Source of the DNA: Candidatus Cloacimonadota bacterium
GTDB lineage: Bacteria; Cloacimonadota; Cloacimonadia; Cloacimonadales; Cloacimonadaceae
Assembly (NCBI GenBank): GCA_012728875.1
Contig: JAAYEF010000031.1
Location: forward strand, 124,001-188,000
Length of the DNA: 64,000 bases
Direction of reading: 5' to 3'
Shown here piece by piece: positions 7,322-16,430 of the stretch. The notes beneath the pieces are model-generated. The model saw only the letters and a program-made list of their open reading frames with translations. It ran no database searches and was not told the DNA's origin. Each line of letters begins with the position of its first letter. The stretch's first letter is position 1. Position numbers and translations under genes: made by a program.

Positions 7322-10300
7322 ATGACAAAGTATGTGAAACCAACGGCTCTGGCATCGTTGCTGTTTTTCTTTTTTATTTGTGCAATTTATGGAAGTAGCA
7401 GCACCATGCCGATTTTGTCCAACAGGGCGATTTACGGAGTATGCATCAACGAGTTGATGGGGTCAAACGAGACCATCATTGCAGACAATGATGGCGATTA
7501 TGAAGATTGGGTGGAGTTGTGGAACCATGGCGAGGAAGCTGTGAGCCTGGAAGGCTGGGGTTTGTCCGACAAAGCTTCCGAGCCCTTCCGCTGGGTTTTT
7601 CCCGCGGTGGTTCTGCAGCCAGACCAGTTTATGCTCGTTTGGTGTTCCAAAAAAGACAGAGCTGTGGCAGGTGCACCCCTGCACACCAATTTTGGGATCA
7701 GCTCCAGTGGGGAAGAGATATTCCTGACACATCCTTCCGGGACTTTGGCAGATTTGGCCCCAGCCATAGCATCACAAGCTGATATTTCCGTGGGACGATT
7801 TCCGGACGGGACCGGTCCCTGGTTTTTCTTTGACCAGCCCACACCTCTGGCGCCAAACACATCCCCCTATTACACGGAGATTTTGGCTCCTCCAGTTTTT
7901 TCAATGCCCGGCGGTTTTTATTCGGAAGGTTTCGATTTGTTGCTCACCCATCCTGATCCGGAGGTGACCGTTGTGTACAGTCTGGACGGCTCCGAACCCG
8001 ATCTTGGCAATCTCAACGGAACAGTCTATCAATACAAAAACAGCTACAGGGCCAGTCCCTCCAATCCGGAGGCTCCCATGCTGGAAAATAGTTACCAATC
8101 GCATCTTTATCAGGCTCCCCTTCTGATTCATGATCGTTCTCCTGAAGCGGATAAGATGAGCCAAATGTCTTCCACCTACGATTATATTCCCGCCTATTTT
8201 CCATCGAACCCGGTAACAAAAGGGACGGTGGTGCGAGCCAAGGCCTTCAAGCCCAATGCTTTGGCCAGTGAAACAATTACGAACACATATTTCGTGTTTG
8301 CCGAAGGGCGGGGCAGATACCAGCTTCCAGTTGTGTCCTTCAGCGTGCAGGAAGATCTGTTCTTTGATTATCAGAATGGAATCTATACGGCTGGCGTGGA
8401 CTTTGATACCTGGCGGGCAAGCAATCCAAATTCCACTGCGATGGGAAGCATTGGAAACTGGACCCGCAGTGGTGAAGAGTGGGAATACCCGGCGCATTTC
8501 GAATTGTTTGAAACCGAGAGCAATAACGCGGCGTTAAGCCAAAGAGTAGGTTTTCGCCTTCATGGCGGATGGAGCACCCTGTATTCCAGAAAATCACTGC
8601 GCCTCTACGCGCGTGATATCTATGGTACCAGCAGTTTTGACCACAACATTTTTAAAGATCAACCCTACAGCTCCTACAAGCGTATTATTCTAAGGAATTC
8701 CGGTAACGACTATCACAGAACCCAGCTCAAAGACGCCACCATTCAAGAAATTTGTAAAAACTTGCATTTTGACACCCAAGCCAGTCAACCCTCTGTGCTT
8801 TTTGTGAACGGAGAATATTGGGGCATACATAATATACGTGAAAGATATGATAAACACTATCTTGCCCGTGTGTATGGAGTGGATTCCGAAAACCTGGACC
8901 TTTTGGAAACCTATTCAGACATCAACGAAGGTGACCGCGTTCATTTCAATGCGATGATGACATATATCCGCAACCACAATCTGAGCAACCCAACCTACTT
9001 TGAGCATGTATCCACTTTAATGGATATCGAAAACTTCATGGATTACCAGATTGCCGAAATCTTCATCCGCAACCACGATTGGCCCGGCAACAACGTCAAA
9101 TATTGGAGATTGAGGACCAATGCCTACCTGCCCGATGCCCCCTATGGGCATGATGGTCGTTGGCGCTGGCTGATGTATGACACAGATTTGGGGTTTCTCA
9201 ATGCTGCTGAAAGCGCGGACAACACTTTGATCTGGGCAACCACCCACGGGAGCGCGCATTCCACCAAGATTCTAAACGGCCTGCTTAAAAACCAGGGTTT
9301 TAAAACCGCTTTCATCAATCGTTTTGCCGACCTGATGAACAGCCACTTCGCCCCTGCGCACATGATTGAGATAATTCAAAAGAATAAAGCCGTCATTGCC
9401 CCGGAGATCCCGGAGCAGATCGTGCGTTGGAAAGTTCCCACAACCCAGGCTCAATGGAATAATTTTGTAAATTGGATGATCGCCTTTGCAAACAACAGGC
9501 CTGCGCATCAACGCCAACATTTAAGGGATTTCTTTGATATCCCCGGCGATATTCTGGTAACTCTGGATGTGAACGACAACCAGCAGGGGCTGCTGCGCAT
9601 CAACAGCATAGATGTTTCTGACGGCACCCCCGGCATAAACGAAGCGCCCTATCCTTGGGACGGCATCTATTTCCACGGCATCCCCATCGAGGTGGAAGCC
9701 AAAGCCTTGCCCGGTTATGTATTCAGCCATTGGGAAGGCGATGCCCAAGGGACGGAACCCATATTAACTCTGACTCCGGATGGTGACTTATATTTGAAAG
9801 CCGTGTTCACCCAGAGCGGCCTGAGCGACGCCGAAATCATCCACTATTGGCATTTCAATTCCCTTCCCGATGGAACCCTCATTTCGGTCGCATCAGACTA
9901 TTCCGTGTTGGGAACCGCCACCATCACCTATCCCGGCACGGGTGACGGCTATATGGACAGACGCACCCACCGTGCCGCCGATCCCGTTTCAAACCTGAAC
10001 CTGCTGATGGGTCAGGAACCTAATCAAGGCGCTGTCCTGCGTTTGCGCAACCCCTCGGACACGAGGGAACTGATTGTGGAAGCTCCCAGCACAGGCTTCC
10101 AAACCATCAGCGGAGCCTATGCCACATCCCGCACCAGCAACGGCGCCACCCAGCAGGAACTGTATTATTCCACAGATGGCGGTGCAAGCTGGACCCAGAT
10201 CGGCTCCACCTACAGCCTCCCTGAGCTTCCTGACTGGATTTTGAGGACATTTGACATTTCCAGCGATGAAGCTGCCAACAACAACGAAAACCTGATGTTC

Positions 10301-11584
10301 CGGATTCATTTTACGGGAGAGAATACTGACAACGCATCTGGAAACGACAGGCTCGACAACTTCAGCCTGCACGGGATTCCCTTGCCCGAGGTGAATCTGC
10401 CGCCTCTGGTGATTGAGATTCCCGCGCTCCAAAAAGCCATTGAAGAAGGTGACGCTCTGCAGATTGAGCTGGGCAATCTTTTCCAGGACCCGGAAAATGA
10501 TTTCCTGAGCTTCACGGTCGGTTCATCCCGTCCGGATTTTGTTCAGGCTCAATTGCTTGGCGATGTTTTGAGCCTCACACCCCTCAGAAGAGGAGACGCC
10601 CTCATCACAGTTTCTGCCAACGACGGCTTCAATGAAGATGTCAACATCGAGTTCAAGGTTTTGGTCTATCCCAAAGCCTACAGCTTCAGCGATTCCGGCT
10701 ACAGCTTCAATGCCTGGGATGCCGGCACCCCGGAATTGGTCTATCCTCAGCACATGCTGTTCCTGCAATCCGACGTGGATGACCCCGGCTTGGCCCAGCC
10801 ATTGGAACATGCCTATCACATCGAACACGATGACTATCACGCAAGCGACTCCGGCAGTATCGGTTATCCCTATCAGCTCACAGGCCGCAGCCGCCTCAAC
10901 GGTTTGGGCGAGGATGGCATATCCTTTATCAACACCGGCCGCGGCCGCGATCTGGGCGGCGCCTTGCTGGCCTTGAACACCGTTGGCGAAGAGGAACTGG
11001 AGCTAAGCTGGCTGGGTGGCACGCTTTTGCGCAACAATCGGGTGTATGCCATCCGCCTGCAATATCGCATCGGCATCGATGGTGATTTCAGTGACTTTCT
11101 GATGGATGGCAGTCCGGTGGAATACCTCGCCGCCAACGATGGTGACAGCCAGGTTTTCAGCGGTTTGCAGCTTCCCGCCGAGCTTTTGGGACAGGAATAT
11201 CTGCAGCTGCTGTGGAAATATTACCACGTCAGCGGCGGCAGCGGTTCCCGTGCCCAGTTGCGTCTGGACGAGATCAGCATTCGGCGCCCGGATGCAGGAC
11301 TTCCCCCGGTGGAAGAGCTGAGGATCAGCCACGTTCCAGAAAGCGAGGGGATCCTGCTTGAGTGGAACCATCCCGGCACCGTGAGCAGATTCCTGATCTA
11401 CAGCAGTGATATGCCATATTTCAGCCCGGATGCCGAAAACTTCCTGACCGCGGTGGACTATCCTCAAACCCAATACCTCGATCCCGAGCCTCAGGACAGA
11501 AGGTTTTACATTGTGATCGCGGAACGGGATGCAAACGCCGCAGCCGGCACAGGAAGACGTCAGATCCATAAAAATACAAAATAA
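7322..11584 (+). CDS. large exported lamin-tail / CotH-kinase-domain protein
   Basis: A 1420-residue exported protein with a signal peptide in the first 25 residues and a strong ribosome site (GAGGAGGAAAAA). Domains in order: lamin-tail domain about 38-155 ('INELMGSNETIIADNDGDYEDW'-type start); chitobiase-C/Fn3-like domain about 180-320 ('VVYSLDGSEPD'); CotH-family atypical kinase domain about 335-700 ('GFRLHGGWSTLYSRKSLRLY', 'WRWLMYDTDLGFL' with the DxD expected at the metal site); a beta-repeat with 'GYVFSHWEGDAQG'; a jelly-roll-like part; a cadherin-like part near 1040-1110; and a C-terminal Fn3-like domain. CotH enzymes phosphorylate serines of secreted proteins, so this may modify surface proteins. 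No FlgD-like sorting domain is present. First gene after ops-like copy A. Confidence 0.85.
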   Translation: MTKYVKPTALASLLFFFFICAIYGSSSTMPILSNRAIYGVCINELMGSNETIIADNDGDYEDWVELWNHGEEAVSLEGWGLSDKASEPFRWVFPAVVLQPDQFMLVWCSKKDRAVAGAPLHTNFGISSSGEEIFLTHPSGTLADLAPAIASQADISVGRFPDGTGPWFFFDQPTPLAPNTSPYYTEILAPPVFSMPGGFYSEGFDLLLTHPDPEVTVVYSLDGSEPDLGNLNGTVYQYKNSYRASPSNPEAPMLENSYQSHLYQAPLLIHDRSPEADKMSQMSSTYDYIPAYFPSNPVTKGTVVRAKAFKPNALASETITNTYFVFAEGRGRYQLPVVSFSVQEDLFFDYQNGIYTAGVDFDTWRASNPNSTAMGSIGNWTRSGEEWEYPAHFELFETESNNAALSQRVGFRLHGGWSTLYSRKSLRLYARDIYGTSSFDHNIFKDQPYSSYKRIILRNSGNDYHRTQLKDATIQEICKNLHFDTQASQPSVLFVNGEYWGIHNIRERYDKHYLARVYGVDSENLDLLETYSDINEGDRVHFNAMMTYIRNHNLSNPTYFEHVSTLMDIENFMDYQIAEIFIRNHDWPGNNVKYWRLRTNAYLPDAPYGHDGRWRWLMYDTDLGFLNAAESADNTLIWATTHGSAHSTKILNGLLKNQGFKTAFINRFADLMNSHFAPAHMIEIIQKNKAVIAPEIPEQIVRWKVPTTQAQWNNFVNWMIAFANNRPAHQRQHLRDFFDIPGDILVTLDVNDNQQGLLRINSIDVSDGTPGINEAPYPWDGIYFHGIPIEVEAKALPGYVFSHWEGDAQGTEPILTLTPDGDLYLKAVFTQSGLSDAEIIHYWHFNSLPDGTLISVASDYSVLGTATITYPGTGDGYMDRRTHRAADPVSNLNLLMGQEPNQGAVLRLRNPSDTRELIVEAPSTGFQTISGAYATSRTSNGATQQELYYSTDGGASWTQIGSTYSLPELPDWILRTFDISSDEAANNNENLMFRIHFTGENTDNASGNDRLDNFSLHGIPLPEVNLPPLVIEIPALQKAIEEGDALQIELGNLFQDPENDFLSFTVGSSRPDFVQAQLLGDVLSLTPLRRGDALITVSANDGFNEDVNIEFKVLVYPKAYSFSDSGYSFNAWDAGTPELVYPQHMLFLQSDVDDPGLAQPLEHAYHIEHDDYHASDSGSIGYPYQLTGRSRLNGLGEDGISFINTGRGRDLGGALLALNTVGEEELELSWLGGTLLRNNRVYAIRLQYRIGIDGDFSDFLMDGSPVEYLAANDGDSQVFSGLQLPAELLGQEYLQLLWKYYHVSGGSGSRAQLRLDEISIRRPDAGLPPVEELRISHVPESEGILLEWNHPGTVSRFLIYSSDMPYFSPDAENFLTAVDYPQTQYLDPEPQDRRFYIVIAERDANAAAGTGRRQIHKNTK

Positions 11585-11594
11585 AGGCAAGCTA

Positions 11595-12290
11595 TTGAAA
11601 GCGATAATTCTTTCAGGTGGATTGGGAACCAGATTAAAACCCTTCACCGAAGTGATTCCAAAGCCGCTTTTACCCATCGGGGAGAAAGCGGTTTTGGAAA
11701 TCCAAATCGAACACTTGCGTGAACACGGGTTCACGGACATTTATCTGGCAACGAACTACAAGTCGTCCTACATTGAAAACTTCTTTGGCGATGGCAGCAA
11801 ATATGGAGTCCATCTGCAGATCAGCAAGGAAGACAAACCCCTGGGCACGGTGGGTCCGGTCAAACTCTTGGAAGATAAACTGGACGATGCCTTCCTGGTG
11901 ATGAATGGAGATATCCTCACCCTTTTGGACTATGGAAAAATGTACAGTTTTGCCAGCAGCCAGGAATCGCTGCTCACGATTGGGACCAAGGAAATCATCA
12001 CCCCCTTCCAGTTTGGAAACATCTACACGGAAGGGGATTTTGTGACGGGTATAGACGAAAAACCGGATATCCGAACCACAATTCTGGCGGGGATTTACAT
12101 CTTCAAGCCCGCAGCCTTGGATCTGATTCCCGCGGATACATATTATGGCATGGACACGTTCATCAAGGACATGATCGCGCACTCACGCCCCATAACCCAC
12201 TATCCCATAAAAGAATACTGGCTGGATATCGGCCGGATAGACGATTATGAGAAGGCCCAGGAAATCTATAAGGAACGCTTTGCGACCTAA
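11595..12290 (+). CDS. sugar-1-phosphate nucleotidyltransferase (GT-A NTP transferase fold)
   Basis: Activates a sugar-1-phosphate with an NTP. The signature 'AIILSGGLGTRLKPFTEVIPKPLLPIGEKA' opens the protein, followed by 'FLVMNGDILT' (metal-binding Asp) and 'YWLDIGRIDDYEKA' near the end; about 231 residues, short and without a C-terminal LbH domain, as in RfbF/HddC/mannose-1-P guanylyltransferase-like enzymes. The track start at 11529 lies inside the CotH gene. I place the start at the TTG at 11595, 10 bp after the CotH stop, with AAAGG just upstream, because the protein then begins right at the fold. Which NTP and sugar are used cannot be told; its neighbours are an FAD oxidoreductase and an SDR. 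Confidence 0.85.
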   Translation: MKAIILSGGLGTRLKPFTEVIPKPLLPIGEKAVLEIQIEHLREHGFTDIYLATNYKSSYIENFFGDGSKYGVHLQISKEDKPLGTVGPVKLLEDKLDDAFLVMNGDILTLLDYGKMYSFASSQESLLTIGTKEIITPFQFGNIYTEGDFVTGIDEKPDIRTTILAGIYIFKPAALDLIPADTYYGMDTFIKDMIAHSRPITHYPIKEYWLDIGRIDDYEKAQEIYKERFAT

Positions 12291-12293
12291 GCA

Positions 12294-13403
12294 ATGGAAC
12301 AGGTTAAAACGCTTGTAATCGGGGCGGGAGCAGTGGGTTTGGCAGTTGCACGCGAACTTGCCCAGGATGATCCCGATCTGGTGCTTGTGGACAAGGAACC
12401 CAGTTTTGGCCGCCACACCAGCAGCAGAAACAGCGAAGTGATACACGCCGGTCATTATTATCAGCCGGGCTCGCTGAAGGCCAGGCTCTGCGCGGAAGGA
12501 AATTCGCTGCTCTATAACTTCCTGGAAAGCAACGCCCTTCCCCACAAAAAAACGGGTAAAATCATCGTTGCCACCAATGAAGCCGAGATCTCCGTGCTAA
12601 ACAAATATATGGAACTGGGAACGATAAACGGCGTCCCAGACATGCGCATGATGAGCAAGGCTGAAACCCAAGCCCTGGAACCGCGGGTGAAATGCGTTGC
12701 CGGGCTACATCTCCCCAGCACCGGCATCTTCGACACCCATGCCTTCATGCAGTGTTTGGAACAGCAGGCGGAAAAACTGGGCGCCTTTGTGGTTTACGGC
12801 ATGGAAGTGACACAGATCCAAAAGCAGGCGGATCGCTATCTGGTAAGTTTTACCAACGGCGATGTGTTTGAATGTGAGCAGGTGCTAAACTGTGCCGGAC
12901 TTTGGGCGGATCAAGTTGCACAAATGGCTGGCATCGATCTGCAAAGCTCCTCCCTGAAACAGCATTGGTGCAAGGGCGAATACTATAAAAGCACCAAAAT
13001 CAAGGATATCAAGCATTTGATCTATCCGGTTGCGGATCCCGCCGGCATTTTTCTGGGCATCCATCTCACCCTGAACCTGAATGGTGAGGTGAGATTTGGC
13101 CCCAACGCCTTCTATGTGGACCGCATCGACTACCAGTTCGAGGACAAATATTTGGAAGATTTCCATGTGTCCGTGAACCGCTATCTGGATGTGCCGCTTG
13201 TGGATTTGGAACCGGACGACACCGGCATCCGTGCCAAATTGCAGGGTCCCGAGGATGGCTTCCGGGATTTTTATATTCAGGAGGAATCATCCCACGGACT
13301 TTGTGGCTTGGTGAATTTGATTGGCATCGAATCCCCCGGCTTGACTGCCAGCCTGGCGATCGCGCGCCATGTGGCGGCTTTGTTGAAACTCAAGCGGGAT
13401 TAG
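12294..13403 (+). CDS. FAD-dependent oxidoreductase of the L-2-hydroxyglutarate oxidase (LhgO) family
   Basis: A 369-residue DAO-type flavoprotein. It begins with the dinucleotide-binding 'VIGAGAVGLAVARELA' and carries the LhgO-like 'SSRNSEVIHAGHYYQPGSLK', a motif of L-2-hydroxyglutarate dehydrogenases. The C-terminal 'GLVNLIGIESPGLTASLAIA' is also typical. It starts 3 bp after the nucleotidyltransferase stop, so it is in the same operon. Here it could oxidise a 2-hydroxy acid that decorates the glycan, or a sugar acid; a housekeeping role in 2-hydroxyglutarate repair is the alternative. Family clear, substrate not. Confidence 0.83.
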   Translation: MEQVKTLVIGAGAVGLAVARELAQDDPDLVLVDKEPSFGRHTSSRNSEVIHAGHYYQPGSLKARLCAEGNSLLYNFLESNALPHKKTGKIIVATNEAEISVLNKYMELGTINGVPDMRMMSKAETQALEPRVKCVAGLHLPSTGIFDTHAFMQCLEQQAEKLGAFVVYGMEVTQIQKQADRYLVSFTNGDVFECEQVLNCAGLWADQVAQMAGIDLQSSSLKQHWCKGEYYKSTKIKDIKHLIYPVADPAGIFLGIHLTLNLNGEVRFGPNAFYVDRIDYQFEDKYLEDFHVSVNRYLDVPLVDLEPDDTGIRAKLQGPEDGFRDFYIQEESSHGLCGLVNLIGIESPGLTASLAIARHVAALLKLKRD

Positions 13404-13444
13404 CTTAAGATATTTTAATTATATACAGATAAGAAGGAGACTAC

Positions 13445-14416
13445 ATGAAAGTTCTGGTCACCGGAGCAGCCGGATACATTGGATCGGTTCTGGTTCGCCA
13501 GCTTCTGAAGCAAGGAAAAGAAGTTTTGGCGGTGGACAAGTTGATGTTTGGAGGCGAAAGCCTGATTGGAGTTTACAACGACCCGCTATTCAGCTTTGTG
13601 AAAGCGGACATCACCGATGTGCAAAGCATGAAACCATTGCTGGAAGCCGCGGACGCGGTGGTCCATTTGGCAGCGATCGTGGGCGACCCCGCCTGTGCCC
13701 AGCAGCCGGAATTGGCGAATACCATAAATTGGGAGGGCAGCAAAAAGCTGCTGGAGCTTTGTTCGCAAACCCCGGGCGTGAAACGCTTTATCTTTGCCTC
13801 CACCTGCAGCAACTATGGCAAAATGGAAGGAGATGATTTTATCACCGAAGAATCTCCCATGCGACCGGTTTCGCTTTATGCGGAACTGAAAGTGAAGTTT
13901 GAAAACCATCTGCTGAATACTGAATTTCGGGACGACCTCTGCGTCACAGCCCTGCGTTTTGCCACCGTTTATGGCCTTTCTCCGCGCATCCGTTTTGACC
14001 TGACCGTGAACGAATTTACCCGTGATGTGGCTTTGGGCAGAGAATTGGTGATTTTTGGGGAGCAATTCTGGCGTCCTTATTGCCACGTGGAAGACCTCGC
14101 CCGTGCCTGTATCCATGTCTTGGATGCCGAGCCTTCGCAGGTAAACAAAAACGTGTTCAATGTGGGAGACACCCAGGAAAACTACCAGAAAAAGATGCTG
14201 GCGGAAGAACTGGCGAAGTTGATTCCCAGCATGAAGGTCAAATATGTACAAAAAAACGAAGACCCCAGAGATTACCGGGTCGCGTTTGAAAAGATCAAGA
14301 ACACGCTTGGCTTCCAGATCAGTAAAAAAGTGCCGGATGGAATGCGGGAGATCATCAGCATTCTGGGTGACGGCATTATTGCCGACCCCGACAGCCCCAA
14401 ATATAAAAACACTTAA
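13445..14416 (+). CDS. NAD-dependent epimerase/dehydratase (extended SDR)
   Basis: A 323-residue extended SDR acting on a nucleotide sugar. It has the N-terminal 'VTGAAGYIGSVLVRQLL' glycine motif, 'FASTCSNYG' and a Y-A-E-L-K catalytic YxxxK, then 'RPYCHVEDLARACIHVL' as in many 4-epimerases. It does not carry the RmlB-, GMD- or GalE-specific motifs, so the exact reaction is open. Start ATG has AAGGAG at good distance. A 41-bp gap separates it from the LhgO-like gene. The preceding nucleotidyltransferase probably supplies its substrate. Confidence 0.83.
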   Translation: MKVLVTGAAGYIGSVLVRQLLKQGKEVLAVDKLMFGGESLIGVYNDPLFSFVKADITDVQSMKPLLEAADAVVHLAAIVGDPACAQQPELANTINWEGSKKLLELCSQTPGVKRFIFASTCSNYGKMEGDDFITEESPMRPVSLYAELKVKFENHLLNTEFRDDLCVTALRFATVYGLSPRIRFDLTVNEFTRDVALGRELVIFGEQFWRPYCHVEDLARACIHVLDAEPSQVNKNVFNVGDTQENYQKKMLAEELAKLIPSMKVKYVQKNEDPRDYRVAFEKIKNTLGFQISKKVPDGMREIISILGDGIIADPDSPKYKNT

Positions 14417-14774
14417 GAGGAATCTGTATGCCCGGCTGCCTGGAACTTTGAAAAATGATTTATCAGCCCAGAACCAAATTGATTAGTCGAGATCAATGTT
14501 CTGCGTCCTGATGACGAACTTCCCAAAGTGTAAGAGCTTACGATCAGCCCTGTTTCAGAGGGTATGAAAACTCATCAAAAACCCCCTCGTCTGCCAGACT
14601 TTCCGATAAATACAGTAATCGATAGTGTCCTTTGCGTGGATAATGCCCTGCCATGGAGACTTTTTTATACAGAATTCCCTTTTGGAAAAAGCTCAAACAA
14701 GCTTAGAAACCAAAATTTTGAATCTACACTGACATTTGGGACCAGCTTAGAAAATTCATTTTGGAGACAAGAAA
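14417..14774 (+). other. 358-bp gene-free stretch
   Basis: AT-richer than the upstream genes and marks the change to the AT-rich cassette 14,775-17,478. The short ORFs of the track (14244-14486, 14564-14824) show no recognisable protein and the second overlaps the next gene in another frame. I see no repeat, RNA or clear promoter in it. Confidence 0.5.
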
Positions 14775-15929
14775 ATGCCATTGGTAAGAGATATAACTCA
14801 AAAACTCTATTTTTATGCCATTAATTTCAACAGAGCCTTATGTTATCATAGTATATTTCGCAAGATTTTGAAGGGTAAGCAGTTGCCGGATGTTAAGCCA
14901 GAGATAAGAAAGGACTACAAGACTTTATGGAAATCTATTGGAAGGAATCCCGGATCTTTGTTTCTCAAGTGTATGATTAGTATATCCGGGGTTGAATCTC
15001 CTTATTATGTGACAGACTATATATATTATACAGCCATAGAACCTATCCTTAACTACACATTATTTAGCTATCCTTATAACGACAAGAATTTTTATGAGCG
15101 CTATCTGAGCGAATATGCCGATCTGTTTCCACGTGTTTACCTTAGAGGGATGAACAGTTCTTTTTATGACAAAGACTACAAATGGTTAACTGACAAGGAA
15201 GCTGAAAAGATTATTTTGAATTTGAATCCTGATTACGAATACATTCTGAAACCGGCAACAGAATCGGGAGCCGGGAAAAACGTAAGTTTGCTCAAATTCA
15301 AGAACAACCTGGCTTACATTGATGGGGAAGAGATCAAGGTTTCGGATCTTCTAAATGGTTTACGACAGGGGATATACCATAATTTTGTGCTGCAAGAAAG
15401 GATTAAACAAAGCGATTGGTTTGGACATATTGGCTCTGATGCAACCAATATTATAAGAATTTTTACCTATAGATCGGTTAAGACGAACGAAGTCCACATA
15501 CTACACTCATATTTCAGGTATGCATATAAAAACGAAAAGTTTTTGCACTATTTAAAACACGGAGGTTTACGACAGGGAATCAGTCCCGAGGGTTTTCTGG
15601 ATGATTTCGCGATGGATTATTACGGGAACAAATTCAGCGCCACAGAACATGTGGATTTTTACAAGACTGCCAAAGTTCCCCACTATGAAAAGATGGTTGC
15701 ATTAGCCAGGGAAATTGGCAGCAAATATACATATCATCGCCTATTGGGGTTCGATTTTATTGTGGATTCAAACGAAGAGGTTAGGGTGCTGGAATTGAAT
15801 ACGCGTCAAATTGGCAGGCTTCACCACCAAATGATAGCCGGTCCCTTATTCGGCGAATTTACAAACGAGGTGGTCGAATATTGCCGTAACAACAAAAAAT
15901 CCCCATTTCTATACCCTTACTATAAATGA
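14775..15929 (+). CDS. sugar-transfer-associated ATP-grasp protein
   Basis: A 384-residue ATP-grasp ligase of the group found in exopolysaccharide loci. The central part has 'EYILKPATESGAGKNVSLLK' (nucleotide-binding lysine and flexible loop), 'FVLQERIKQSD', and 'LLGFDFIVDSNEEVRVLELN' with the Mg-binding Glu and Asn at the end of the fold. Such enzymes ligate a carboxylate to an amine and are presumed to add amino-acid-like groups to sugars. Start ATG with GGAG 9 bp upstream. It is followed closely by a GNAT acetyltransferase and an amino-acid racemase, and all three are AT-rich compared with flanking genes, which suggests acquisition as a cassette. Confidence 0.78.
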   Translation: MPLVRDITQKLYFYAINFNRALCYHSIFRKILKGKQLPDVKPEIRKDYKTLWKSIGRNPGSLFLKCMISISGVESPYYVTDYIYYTAIEPILNYTLFSYPYNDKNFYERYLSEYADLFPRVYLRGMNSSFYDKDYKWLTDKEAEKIILNLNPDYEYILKPATESGAGKNVSLLKFKNNLAYIDGEEIKVSDLLNGLRQGIYHNFVLQERIKQSDWFGHIGSDATNIIRIFTYRSVKTNEVHILHSYFRYAYKNEKFLHYLKHGGLRQGISPEGFLDDFAMDYYGNKFSATEHVDFYKTAKVPHYEKMVALAREIGSKYTYHRLLGFDFIVDSNEEVRVLELNTRQIGRLHHQMIAGPLFGEFTNEVVEYCRNNKKSPFLYPYYK

Positions 15930-15953
15930 CGTTGTCATAAGCAGGAATATATT

Positions 15954-16430
15954 ATGATTAGTATAAATCAGGTTGACACACTTGAGAGTCTTGAACGTTT
16001 CGTTGATCGCAGTGCTGTGGAATTATTCATTCACAATGAGATGAAACCGTTTCATGATCCGGTCTCGGCGATAAGCAAATCTTTGGACTACGCTTTTTCC
16101 AAAGACGAGGGGAAGGGTGGATATGTTCTTGTTGCCTTGGAAAACAATGTTTTGGTAGGCATCACAGTTGTAAACCAAAGTGGAATGGATGAATACATTC
16201 CCAGTGTTTTTTTGGTTTATATTGCCGTGAAGGAATCCCACAGGGGAAAAGGCTTAGGCAAGAGTATGATCAAGCGGGTGATTAAGAATTCGCCAAGCTC
16301 TATCGCCCTACATGTGGAATATGATAATCCTGCTAAAAAACTGTATGAGAATATTGGTTTTGTGTCAAAATATGCTGAAATGCGCTACGAAGGGGAGTTG
16401 GAAAATGGCAACAGTAAAAATCCATATTGA
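15954..16430 (+). CDS. GNAT-family N-acetyltransferase
   Basis: A 158-residue acetyl-CoA-dependent acyltransferase. The acetyl-CoA motif A is visible as 'VAVKESHRGKGLGKSMIKRV' and the C-terminal 'YDNPAKKLYENIGFVSKYAEM' is the usual motif B. It lies 24 bp after the ATP-grasp gene and overlaps the racemase start by 26 nt, so the three are translated together. It probably acetylates an amino acid or amino sugar of the same cassette. Substrate unknown. Confidence 0.85.
   Translation: MISINQVDTLESLERFVDRSAVELFIHNEMKPFHDPVSAISKSLDYAFSKDEGKGGYVLVALENNVLVGITVVNQSGMDEYIPSVFLVYIAVKESHRGKGLGKSMIKRVIKNSPSSIALHVEYDNPAKKLYENIGFVSKYAEMRYEGELENGNSKNPY

Noticed and set aside
7005-7355. Minus-strand ORFs of 116 and 88 codons in the divergent intergenic region
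   Set aside because: No ribosome site, no recognisable family, low-complexity AT-driven composition, and they would run over the leader of the CotH gene.
14564-14824. 86-codon ORF before the ATP-grasp gene
   Set aside because: Overlaps the well-supported ATP-grasp start in a different frame and has no visible motif or ribosome site.
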